Below, piece after piece: positions 40,178 through 48,103 of a DNA stretch of 64,000 nucleotides (the stretch's first letter is position 1; each line of letters begins with the position of its first letter). The notes beneath the pieces are model-generated. The model had not been told where the DNA came from, searched no databases, and saw only the letters and a list, made by a program, of their open reading frames with translations. This stretch comes from CAZYHS01 sp964647545 (lineage in GTDB: Bacteria; UBA10199; GCA-002796325; 1-14-0-20-49-13), in contig CAZYHS010000007.1 of assembly GCA_964647545.1 (NCBI GenBank), forward strand, positions 9,652 to 73,651, given 5' to 3'. Both the position numbers and the translations under genes were made by a program.

Positions 40178-41451
40178 AAACGGCTTTTGATTTCTTCGGG
40201 CTGCTTCTCGGCAAATTTTTTATTGAGAGTTTCGGGAATGCTTATCAGGAGCGGCATTCTAACCAGCATATCTATCGCGACAAAGATCATAAAAATATAT
40301 TGAGGACCTATCTTATCCCACACAAGTCCCGCGCTCAAAGCCATGAGCCCGCTCAGCGTCATTTTGCACAAACGATTCATACCTATCCATCGCCCCATTT
40401 TATCCCGTGGCACAAGCTCCCGTTCGATGGCTCCGCCGACCGGCCCGCCTATGTAATAGAAGCCCTGAAATATGCCGACGACGATTAAAAATTCGGGGCG
40501 CGGGCTAAGTATCAAAAGCAGATTTGAAAGCCAAAACATCGGGATCGTAAAATAGAGAATTTTCTTTCGCCCGATCCTGTCGGCCAAATGCCCCAGCGGA
40601 ATGGAAAAAATGATCGACGAAAGAGCCGTTGCAGTCACCATAGCACCAAGCACGAACTCTCCGGCCCCTTTATGTTCGTGAGCAAAAACCTGCGTAAACG
40701 GAAAGACCATCCCCATCGGAATCTGCCCGACCGATGAAATAAGAAGCCATTTTTTCAGTTCTCTGTTGCCGCGCACTATCCCCAAAAAATCCCGCACAGG
40801 ATGCGGACTTGCGCTCTTCTTGCAGAGAGAGCCGGTGTCGGAAAGTTTCTTAAATATCAAAAAGAACGAAGCTATCGAAATAGCGAGGCCGATGAAAAAA
40901 AGCGGCCTAATGCCGGCGGTACTGACTCCGCCAAAACTTGCCACAAGGCACGTGGCTATCATGGGGCCTATCATTCCAAGCAACCCTGACGCGACAGTTT
41001 CGCAGATCGTCATCCCCTTTGCCCGATCGCTGTTGGCAAGACAGTTCCCGCAGATGGTCGCGCAGCTGTGAGTGCTGGTGGAAAAACCGACCCAGAAAAA
41101 AATCATGCCGCAAAACGCCATCCACCAAACATTTGCCACGCCGTAAACAAGATAGGCAAAAGCGGTCAACGCGATTCCGGCGCAATAGATTTTTTTGGGA
41201 CCGGCCCTGTCCAGAAAGCTTCCGACAAGAGGGGCAACCAGCCCCGCAGCTATCAACCCAAAACTGTTAACAAGCCCAAGATCGGTTCCGCTTGCTCCCA
41301 ACGAAACGATGTAAATCGAAAGATACGGGAAGATTATCTGATAAGATAATCTGTCAAGCGAGGTCCGGATGACCGTGAGTTTCCAATCGCTCTGCTGTCT
41401 CCCTATAAAAAGGGCCGACCGGTGAAAGAAGTCGCTGATAATTCCGATCAT
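40174..41451 (-). CDS. MFS transporter
   Basis: 425 residues. ATG 41451 is chosen because AAAAGGAG lies upstream and the codon overlaps the trmFO stop (ATGA). Twelve membrane segments; the loop GHLADRIGRKKILYF is the MFS loop 2-3-type signature (second half) and GSFLDRAGPKKIYC the first. No substrate can be assigned; drug or metabolite efflux is usual for the family. Operon with trmFO is by overlap, probably not by function. Confidence 0.85.
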   Translation of the reverse strand: MIGIISDFFHRSALFIGRQQSDWKLTVIRTSLDRLSYQIIFPYLSIYIVSLGASGTDLGLVNSFGLIAAGLVAPLVGSFLDRAGPKKIYCAGIALTAFAYLVYGVANVWWMAFCGMIFFWVGFSTSTHSCATICGNCLANSDRAKGMTICETVASGLLGMIGPMIATCLVASFGGVSTAGIRPLFFIGLAISIASFFLIFKKLSDTGSLCKKSASPHPVRDFLGIVRGNRELKKWLLISSVGQIPMGMVFPFTQVFAHEHKGAGEFVLGAMVTATALSSIIFSIPLGHLADRIGRKKILYFTIPMFWLSNLLLILSPRPEFLIVVGIFQGFYYIGGPVGGAIERELVPRDKMGRWIGMNRLCKMTLSGLMALSAGLVWDKIGPQYIFMIFVAIDMLVRMPLLISIPETLNKKFAEKQPEEIKSRF

Positions 41452-42794
41452 CGAAAGAGCTCCTTTTGCCACAAAGCAAAATCACGCCGAGCACGTTCAA
41501 GATAAAGCAACTTACGTTCGTCTCGACGAGGCCCGCGACTGGTTGATGGTGCAGCCGCAAGTTTTGGAAAAATCCCCCACATCATCTTCATCGGCTGAAA
41601 ATTATCGGGGTTGGAATTCTTTAAATGAGCCATGAGCGCGCCTAGCGCCGTAGTCGGAGGAATTTCGGTTGCAAAGGCACCGGAAGAAAATCCGGCCGCA
41701 CAAATTCCGCATGCGGCCGATTCGAGATAGCCTTCGACGCCGGTAATCTGTCCGGCGAAATATAGACCGCTCTTGTTTTTTAGTTCGAGCCGGCCGCTTA
41801 AAAGCCGCGGCGAATTTATGTAGGTATTGCGGTGCATCGAGCCGAGTCGCGCGAACTTTGCATTTTCAAGTGCGGGGATCATCCTGAAAATCCGCTCCTG
41901 CTCGGGATAGGTCATGCGCGTTTGAAATCCAACCATATTAAAAAGGGTCGCGTGAGTGTCGTCCTGCCGCAGCTGAACGATCGCATATGGAAAGCGTCCG
42001 GTCCTTGGGTCGTCAATTCCGAACGGCTTCATAGGGCCATGCCTTAACGCATCGGCGTGACGCGAAGCCATAACCTCGACCGGCATGCAGCCCTCAAAAC
42101 ATTTAAGCTCTTCGAAATTGCGGGACGGAACTTTTTTTGACGCAATGAGTTCGGCGACAAACCTTTCGTACTCCTCTTTATTCATCGGGCAGTTGACGTA
42201 GTCGCCGTCTAAATTTTCGCCTTTTCCCCAGCGGTTGGCGCGGAACGCAATGTTCATATTTATCGAATCGGCTTCAACGATAGGCGCGATCGCATCGTAA
42301 AAATAGAGCCCGTGAGGATCGCCGCATACCAAAGCTACCGATTCGGCTAAGCGGTCCGAAGTAAGCGGGCCGCTCGCAATTATAGTTAGATCGGCGCCGC
42401 AAAGAGCCTCATCGTCAAGCGACACAACCTCTTTGCGAATCAATTCGACATTTTCAAACGACGATATTTTTTTTGTTATATATTTTGAAAAGCCCACCCT
42501 ATCGACCGCAAGCGCCTTGCCTGCGGCGACCTTTGTAGCTTCGGCCGCCTCGATGATAATAGAGCCGAACGCGCGCATCTCTTCCTTTAGCAGAGCGCTC
42601 GCGCTCCCCTCCTCGGTCGATTTTAACGAGTTGCTGCAGATGAGCTCGGCGAGGTCGTCGCTCGAATGGGCAGACGAACGCCAAAGCGGGCGAGCCTCGA
42701 AAAGACGGACTAGAGCCCCCCGTTTTGCAAAAAATGCCGCAGCCTCAACTCCGGCAAGCCCAGCGCCTATGATGTTGATGATTTTAGATGGCAT
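41448..42794 (-). CDS. trmFO: Folate-dependent tRNA (uracil-54-C5) methyltransferase TrmFO
   Basis: 448 residues. FAD motif IIGAGLAGVEAAAF, then LAELICSNSLKSTE (conserved Cys), IASGPLTS, CFEGCMPVEVMASRHADALR and GQITGVEGYLESAA are all TrmFO signatures. It makes m5U54 in the T loop of tRNA with methylene-THF as methyl donor. Start 42794 is preferred over the in-frame ATG at 42803, because the latter lies inside a dispersed palindromic repeat. Confidence 0.95.
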   Translation of the reverse strand: MPSKIINIIGAGLAGVEAAAFFAKRGALVRLFEARPLWRSSAHSSDDLAELICSNSLKSTEEGSASALLKEEMRAFGSIIIEAAEATKVAAGKALAVDRVGFSKYITKKISSFENVELIRKEVVSLDDEALCGADLTIIASGPLTSDRLAESVALVCGDPHGLYFYDAIAPIVEADSINMNIAFRANRWGKGENLDGDYVNCPMNKEEYERFVAELIASKKVPSRNFEELKCFEGCMPVEVMASRHADALRHGPMKPFGIDDPRTGRFPYAIVQLRQDDTHATLFNMVGFQTRMTYPEQERIFRMIPALENAKFARLGSMHRNTYINSPRLLSGRLELKNKSGLYFAGQITGVEGYLESAACGICAAGFSSGAFATEIPPTTALGALMAHLKNSNPDNFQPMKMMWGIFPKLAAAPSTSRGPRRDERKLLYLERARRDFALWQKELFR

Positions 42795-42796
42795 CT

Positions 42797-42872
42797 CTGT
42801 CATCCCAGCATCTTTTTAGCCGGGATCTCGTAGATTCAACTGGATTCCAGCTTACTACCGCTGGAATGACAG
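42797..42872. repeat. Dispersed palindromic intergenic repeat
   Basis: CTGTCATCCCAGCATC...TTAGCCGGGATC, then CTGGATTCCAGC...GCTGGAATGACAG: two hairpins bounded by the outer pair CTGTCAT/ATGACAG. This is the pattern of the REP-like elements often found scattered in proteobacterial genomes. It fills the gap between ilvE and trmFO and touches the trmFO start. A second copy is not present in this window. Confidence 0.7.
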
Positions 42873-42878
42873 AAAGTT

Positions 42879-43943
42879 TTAAATAAAGTCGAGCCAGCCT
42901 GCAGGGGCCTCTTTTTCACCGTATTGAATTCCGGTGAGGGCGTCATAGAACATCTGAGTATATTTGCCGACGTTTCCGTCACCGATCCTGTATGTTTTGC
43001 CTTTGAAGCCTAAAACTCCGACCGGACTTATCACAGCGGCGGTTCCCGAACCGAAGCTTTCGGTGACCTCTCCCGATTCTATCCCCTCAAGAAGCTCTAG
43101 AACGGGGATGCGCCTCTCTTGGACATCGATCTTCATTTTGCGGGCAAGCTCCATGACCGACATTCTTGTGATGCCGGACAGGATCGAACCGTCAAGCTCC
43201 GGAGTCACAAGTTTGTCTTTCATTACAAAGAAAATATTCATCGCGCCGACTTCGGCCACATATTTACGCTCTTCCGCGTCAAGCCAAAGCACCTGATCGA
43301 AGCCGAGCTTTTGCGCCTCCATCCCCGCCTTTATCGAGGAGGCGTAGTTACCGCCGGTCTTTGCGGCCCCGGTTCCCCCCTTTGAAGCTCTCACAAATTT
43401 ATCTTCTATCATAATGCGCGCAGGTTTGAAGCCGCCGGTAAAATAAGGGCCGACCGGCGACAAAATGACGTAGAACATAAAATTTTCGCTGGACCTGACC
43501 TTGATAATAGGATCGACGCCGATCATCGTGGGACGAATGTAAAGCGACGAACCGCGCTGTGACGGAACCCAATCTCTCTCGAGCCTGACCAGTTCGCGGG
43601 TCGCCTCAAGCACGAACTTTGCGTCGATCGAGGGCATGCAAAGCCTTTCGGCCGAGAAATTCATTCTTTCGTAATTTTTGTCGGGCCTGAAGATAGCAAT
43701 TCTGCCGTCCTGCTGCTTGTATGCCTTCAACCCTTCAAATATCTCCTGAGCATAGTGAAACACCATCGTCGCCGGAGAAAGACTGAAATTGTGGAACTGT
43801 TCAATGCGGGTATCATGCCACCCTTGAGACGGAGAATATTCCATCACAAACATCCGGTCGGTAAATTGTTCGCCGAATTTTAAGTTCGAAAGGTCTCTTT
43901 TTTTGAGGGCCCCCGCCGGAACCTCTCTGACAGCTAGTTGCAT
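42879..43943 (-). CDS. ilvE: Branched-chain amino acid aminotransferase
   Basis: 354 residues, the length of type II (eukaryote-like) BCATs. FGEQFTDRMFVMEYS, YAQEIFEGLKAYK, LYIRPTMIG, GTGAAKTGGNYASS (substrate and PLP region) and LSGITRMSVMELARK are fold-type IV signatures. It interconverts branched-chain amino acids and their 2-oxo acids with glutamate. The PLP lysine is expected in the early part of the protein fold, in the conserved fold-IV position. GGAGG precedes the ATG. Divergent from the second MFS gene. Confidence 0.94.
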   Translation of the reverse strand: MQLAVREVPAGALKKRDLSNLKFGEQFTDRMFVMEYSPSQGWHDTRIEQFHNFSLSPATMVFHYAQEIFEGLKAYKQQDGRIAIFRPDKNYERMNFSAERLCMPSIDAKFVLEATRELVRLERDWVPSQRGSSLYIRPTMIGVDPIIKVRSSENFMFYVILSPVGPYFTGGFKPARIMIEDKFVRASKGGTGAAKTGGNYASSIKAGMEAQKLGFDQVLWLDAEERKYVAEVGAMNIFFVMKDKLVTPELDGSILSGITRMSVMELARKMKIDVQERRIPVLELLEGIESGEVTESFGSGTAAVISPVGVLGFKGKTYRIGDGNVGKYTQMFYDALTGIQYGEKEAPAGWLDFI

Positions 43944-44001
43944 GGCTAACCTCCGATTTTTACTTGCCCTTTCGTATGCCTCTCATGTAGTGATGTCAAC
44001 C

Positions 44002-45207
44002 ATGAAAAAAATATTCGGCCTCGCAAAACCTGTTTTCACTTTGGGAATTGTCAGCATGCTAACCGATCTTTCGTCCGAAATGATATATCCTATCCTGCCT
44101 CTTTTTCTGGCGAACACTCTTGGCGCCTCCACTGCATTTATCGGACTTATTGAAGGTATCGCGGAGAGCACGGCCAGCATTTTAAAAGTATTTTCGGGAT
44201 ATCTTTCGGACAAGCTGGGCAAAAGAAAGCAGCTCATACTTTTCGGTTACGGGCTTTCGTCATTCATCAAACCCTTTCTGGCTCTTGCAAATTCGGGCTG
44301 GCAGGTACTTGGGTTGAGATTCGCCGACCGGCTTGGGAAAGGTATTCGCGGCGCCCCTAGGGACGCAATGATAGCCGACGTGACAGAGCCGCATGAACGC
44401 GGCAGATCTTTCGGATTCCACAGGGCAATGGACACCGTCGGCGCGATGATAGGCCCCGGCATCACATTTCTGCTCCTTCTATGGATGGGGACCAACTATC
44501 GCGGCATCTTTTTGCTTGCGGCAATTCCGGCGGTTGCCGCCGTCATGGTGATAATCTTCGCCGTCAAAGAGATTGCGCCGGTCATCTCAAACCATGCAAG
44601 TAAGTGCAACGGCGCCGAATGCCCGAAACTGTCGATCAAGAATATTCCGCCACAGTTTCTTATCCTGCTATTCATCGTCGCGCTCTTTACTTTAGGAAAC
44701 TCAAGCGACGCCTTTTTATTGTTGCGAGCACAAAACATCGGCGTCTCCAAAACCTTCGTCCCTCTAATTTGGCTCTTCTTTAACGCCGTCTATACGCTGG
44801 TGGCGATACCGGCTGGAGCTTGGTCTGACAGGGTCGGCCGCCGCAAAGTCATCATTATTGGCCTGACTATCTACGCTCTAAGCTACGCCGGCTTTGCCTT
44901 TGCCACAGACGCATGGCACGCATGGGTGCTGTTTGGAATTTACGGAATTTACTACGGAACCACCGAGGGAGTCATTCGCGCATTCATTGCCGATATTGTT
45001 CCGAAAGAGATACGCGCCACAACCTTTGGCGTCTATAATTTCATGGTCGGCATTCTACTCTTCCCCGCCAATTTAATAACCGGCTGGCTCTGGAAAGTGG
45101 CGGGCGCCCACGTGGCGTTCGGATTCGGTTCGGCCCTTGCTATCACGGCGGCGATATTATTTTTCATATTCACCAGAAAATTTAAAACGCAGGAGATCGC
45201 GCAATGA
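44002..45207 (+). CDS. MFS transporter
   Basis: 401 residues from ATG 44002 (MKKIFGLAKPVFTLG); ATG 43993 is also possible. Signature LTDLSSEMIYPILPLFL in helix 1 and GYLSDKLGKRKQLI in loop 2-3 mark a distinct MFS subgroup often called multidrug or permease-like. Twelve helices. Its stop overlaps the adenosine deaminase start (ATGA), so a nucleoside or purine substrate is conceivable, though only by context. Confidence 0.85.
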   Translation: MKKIFGLAKPVFTLGIVSMLTDLSSEMIYPILPLFLANTLGASTAFIGLIEGIAESTASILKVFSGYLSDKLGKRKQLILFGYGLSSFIKPFLALANSGWQVLGLRFADRLGKGIRGAPRDAMIADVTEPHERGRSFGFHRAMDTVGAMIGPGITFLLLLWMGTNYRGIFLLAAIPAVAAVMVIIFAVKEIAPVISNHASKCNGAECPKLSIKNIPPQFLILLFIVALFTLGNSSDAFLLLRAQNIGVSKTFVPLIWLFFNAVYTLVAIPAGAWSDRVGRRKVIIIGLTIYALSYAGFAFATDAWHAWVLFGIYGIYYGTTEGVIRAFIADIVPKEIRATTFGVYNFMVGILLFPANLITGWLWKVAGAHVAFGFGSALAITAAILFFIFTRKFKTQEIAQ

Positions 45208-46424
45208 AAAGCGACATCACTTCGATCGATTTTATAAAAGCGATCCCCAAGACCGACCTTCACGTGCATCTTGACGGCTCACTGCGAATACCGACCTTAA
45301 TAGAACTTGCAAAGACGCGCGGAGTCACCCTCCCTTCGTACACCGAGAGCGGTCTTAAAGAACTTGTGTTCAAGGACAAATATAAAAATCTGGAAGAATA
45401 TCTTCAGGGCTTTGCCTATACTTGCGCGGTAATGCAAGACAGCGAATCGATCGAACGGGTCGCCTACGAACTGGCGATCGACTGTTTCAACGACGGCGTA
45501 AGATACATCGAGCCGCGTTTTGCGCCTCAACTGCATGTCGGAGAGAAACTTACGATGGAGGAGGTTCTTAAAGCTGCCGACCTCGGCCTTGCTCGCGCAA
45601 AAAAAGAGATCAACCTGAAAAAGGAGATCGCCAACGGCGGCGAGCCTCCGTTCGCTTACGGCATCATAGGAATTGCGATGCGCATGTTTAACGCGCGTTT
45701 TTCATCCTATTATCGAAATTTCACCAAGGCCCACTACTATTCAAGCGACGAAGAGAGATTTGCACTTGCCTCGTACGAACTTGCAAAAGCACTTGTAAAG
45801 ATCCGCGACGACTTGGATATTCCGATCGTCGCTTTCGATCTGGCCGGAGCCGAACACGGCTATCCGGCGGAGACGCACATCAATGCCTATCGTTTTGCCC
45901 TGAAGAACTTCATGAAAAAGACCGTTCACGCTGGCGAAGCCTACGGCGCGGCCAGCATTTTTCAGGCGATCACCGATCTCTTCGCGGACAGGATCGGACA
46001 CGGCACTTACCTCTTTGACGAATCGAAGATCGATCTTCCGACAAAAGAAGCACGAAAAAAATATATTGCCGCGCTGGCCCAGTACATCGCCGACAGGCGC
46101 ATCACCATCGAAATTTGTCTGACAAGCAACACGCAGACAAACCCGGAATTTCGAGATCTGAAAAAGCATCCATGCAAAACCATGCTCGACAACAAGCTCT
46201 CGGTGACGTTTTGCACCGACAACATGCTGGTTTCGAACACGACGGTCTCAAAGGAGCTTAAGCTTGCGATAGATAATTTCGGACTGAACGCAAAACAGTT
46301 GAAAGACATAATCATTTACGGTTTCAAGCGCAGTTTTTATGCGGGGAGCTATAAAGAAAAGCGGGCATTCGTTAGAAGTATCATCGACCATTACGAAAAA
46401 GTAGAGAAAGATTTCGGCATTTGA
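45204..46424 (+). CDS. Adenosine deaminase family protein
   Basis: 406 residues, longer than typical bacterial Add (about 330-340) owing to an insertion near residues 130-195. TDLHVHLDGSL gives the first zinc ligands, FDLAGAEHGYP and TVHAGEAYG the next His and Glu, RIGHGTYLF the catalytic His, and VTFCTDNMLVSNT the last Asp. The usual second Asp (DD) is Asn here, as in some family members. It should deaminate adenosine or a related nucleoside. Confidence 0.87.
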   Translation: MKSDITSIDFIKAIPKTDLHVHLDGSLRIPTLIELAKTRGVTLPSYTESGLKELVFKDKYKNLEEYLQGFAYTCAVMQDSESIERVAYELAIDCFNDGVRYIEPRFAPQLHVGEKLTMEEVLKAADLGLARAKKEINLKKEIANGGEPPFAYGIIGIAMRMFNARFSSYYRNFTKAHYYSSDEERFALASYELAKALVKIRDDLDIPIVAFDLAGAEHGYPAETHINAYRFALKNFMKKTVHAGEAYGAASIFQAITDLFADRIGHGTYLFDESKIDLPTKEARKKYIAALAQYIADRRITIEICLTSNTQTNPEFRDLKKHPCKTMLDNKLSVTFCTDNMLVSNTTVSKELKLAIDNFGLNAKQLKDIIIYGFKRSFYAGSYKEKRAFVRSIIDHYEKVEKDFGI

Positions 46425-46448
46425 CCGCCGCCTCGCACGACAGACAAA

Positions 46449-46482
46449 AAAGCCCGCGCTGTGATAACACAACGCGGGCTTT
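46449..46482. terminator. Bidirectional terminator
   Basis: AAAGCCCGCG and CGCGGGCTTT with a short loop, between the convergent deaminase and small secreted protein genes. A and T runs flank both sides. Confidence 0.88.
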
Positions 46483-46499
46483 GATTTTCCGGCTACAAC

Positions 46500-46877
46500 T
46501 TACTTTTTAGTCCAAGTTTCGGAGAACTTTCCGTCATCGCTCTGCATTATCAATGTGTTCCCTTTGACGGTTATCTTATTCTTGTGCTCATTGCCGACAT
46601 ATTCGGGCTTGTATGCCTTTGTGACCTTGAGGACATAGACGTCGCCGTTTTGCGTCATCGTGCTGTTGTAGAATTTTTCCTGCTTGCCGTCAGGCGATTT
46701 GTAGCTGCGGGTAACTTCGTTCCCTTTGATGGTCATCGTTCCGTTCCATCCGTTCATATCGGCCGCTCCGTCCTTGACGCGCGACGTGAAATTGTATGTT
46801 CCGTCAAAACCCGCGAACGCGCTTACCGATATCGCCATCGCCAGCAAAAACATCAAAACTCTTACGGGACCCTTCAT
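46500..46877 (-). CDS. Small secreted beta-rich protein
   Basis: 125 residues. The signal peptide ends at SAFAG (about residue 22). The mature part (GTYNFTSRVKDG, GTMTIKGNEVTRSYKSPDG, KITVKGNTLIMQSDDGKFS) alternates beta strands and turns, like a lipocalin-type or DUF-type small barrel. No named family is recognised. It should be periplasmic. It lies 18 bp downstream of the molybdopterin-fold gene and may be co-transcribed. Confidence 0.7.
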   Translation of the reverse strand: MKGPVRVLMFLLAMAISVSAFAGFDGTYNFTSRVKDGAADMNGWNGTMTIKGNEVTRSYKSPDGKQEKFYNSTMTQNGDVYVLKVTKAYKPEYVGNEHKNKITVKGNTLIMQSDDGKFSETWTKK

Positions 46878-46895
46878 ACTTGCTCCTTTTGTTAT

Positions 46896-47483
46896 TTAGA
46901 ACTCCGTTATCTCTCCGCCCTTCATTGGGCGTTTTTTACCTGTGTTCACATCGAGAGTCGTCCCCGCTTCGATAAGACCTCTGTCATCGTAGCCGTGCGT
47001 CTCCCAAAAACCCGATTCATTTTTTTCAAGAAATCTTACCTTGACCAGCCACTTGCACGATTTATACCCCCAAAGATTTGGTATGATAAGCCTGAGCGGC
47101 GCGCCGTACTCAGCCTCCAGCCTTTCGCCGTCAACGCTGTGGCAAAACATCCAGCGATCGGGAAGAATGTCCTGACGATAGACGTTTGTAGTGTAACCGC
47201 CGGCGCTCTCGAAGAGCACAAAGTTGAAGTTTTCTTTGTAGCCGAGAGATTCCATCATGTCGCGCCACAGAACACCCTGCCACTTTGCGCGCACGGAAAA
47301 ACCGCTGACCGAAGTAAGTCTCGCGTCAAGGGTCGATTGCTTCATCGCAAAAATGTCGAGCATTGAAAATGTTCGAATATTTCCTTCGCCAAAATCGAAC
47401 TCTAGTCTGTAGCTCGGCTCGTATATTTCGGGGATGCCTTCTTCTTTGAATACAGGAGTGCCAAGTTCTTTAAGTACGGTCAT
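46896..47483 (-). CDS. Sulfite-oxidase-fold (molybdopterin-binding domain) protein with Ser in place of the Mo-ligand Cys
   Basis: 195 residues, essentially one oxidoreductase_molybdopterin domain. WQGVLWRDMMESLGY, SAGGYTTNVYRQDIL, MFCHSVDGERLEAEYGAPLR and LIIPNLWGYKSCKWLVKVRF are family signatures. Where relatives have C-V-T-G-W-S before this region, this protein has TSVSGFS (Ser58). Loss of the Mo-coordinating Cys suggests altered or no redox activity. No signal peptide. It follows sodB by 2 bp. Confidence 0.82.
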   Translation of the reverse strand: MTVLKELGTPVFKEEGIPEIYEPSYRLEFDFGEGNIRTFSMLDIFAMKQSTLDARLTSVSGFSVRAKWQGVLWRDMMESLGYKENFNFVLFESAGGYTTNVYRQDILPDRWMFCHSVDGERLEAEYGAPLRLIIPNLWGYKSCKWLVKVRFLEKNESGFWETHGYDDRGLIEAGTTLDVNTGKKRPMKGGEITEF

Positions 47484-47485
47484 GT

Positions 47486-48085
47486 TTAGAAATTTTTAGT
47501 TACAAAATCCCAGTTCACAATGTTCCAGAACGACTCGACATATTTGGCGCGCGCGTTGCGATAGTCGATGTAGTAGGCGTGCTCCCAGACGTCGCAAGTT
47601 AAAAGCGGCTTCTTTCCTTCGGTCATCGGATTTTGAGCGTTTCCGGTCGTAACGATATCGAGAGAACCGTCGCTATCTTTTACCAGCCACGCCCAGCCGC
47701 TTCCGAACTGTCCGACCGCCGCTTTTGAGAAAGCCTCTTTGAATTTGTCGAACCCGCCCCATTTTTTATCGATGGCCTCTGCGAGTTTTCCAGACGGAGC
47801 TCTTTCGCCCTTAGGCGAGAGACAACTCCAATAAAAAGTGTGGTTCCAGACCTGAGCTGCGTTATTGAAAATTCCGGTCTGTTTTTCGGCGGGAGCCTTT
47901 TTATTTCCGCCGGTGATAAGTTCTTCCAATGAAAGAGCTTCAAGACCGGTCCCCTCAAGAAGATTGTTGAGATTTGTTACGTAGGTTTGATGATGCTTAC
48001 CGTAGTGAAAATCGATCGTCTCGGCGCTGATGACCGGCAAAAGCGCGTCTTTTGAATAGTTCAGTTCGGGTAGTTTGTGTGTCAT
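47486..48085 (-). CDS. sodB: Superoxide dismutase, Fe type
   Basis: 199 residues. Metal ligands are His27 (IDFHYGKHHQTYV), His82 (AAQVWNHTFYW), Asp165 and His169 (CDVWEHAYYIDY). AAQVWNHTFYWSCLSP and GSGWAWLV favour the Fe form. It removes superoxide in the cytoplasm. AGAGGAG precedes the ATG. Presence of SOD shows the organism meets oxygen. Confidence 0.95.
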   Translation of the reverse strand: MTHKLPELNYSKDALLPVISAETIDFHYGKHHQTYVTNLNNLLEGTGLEALSLEELITGGNKKAPAEKQTGIFNNAAQVWNHTFYWSCLSPKGERAPSGKLAEAIDKKWGGFDKFKEAFSKAAVGQFGSGWAWLVKDSDGSLDIVTTGNAQNPMTEGKKPLLTCDVWEHAYYIDYRNARAKYVESFWNIVNWDFVTKNF

Positions 48086-48103
48086 AAATATCTCCTCTGT
48101 TTG

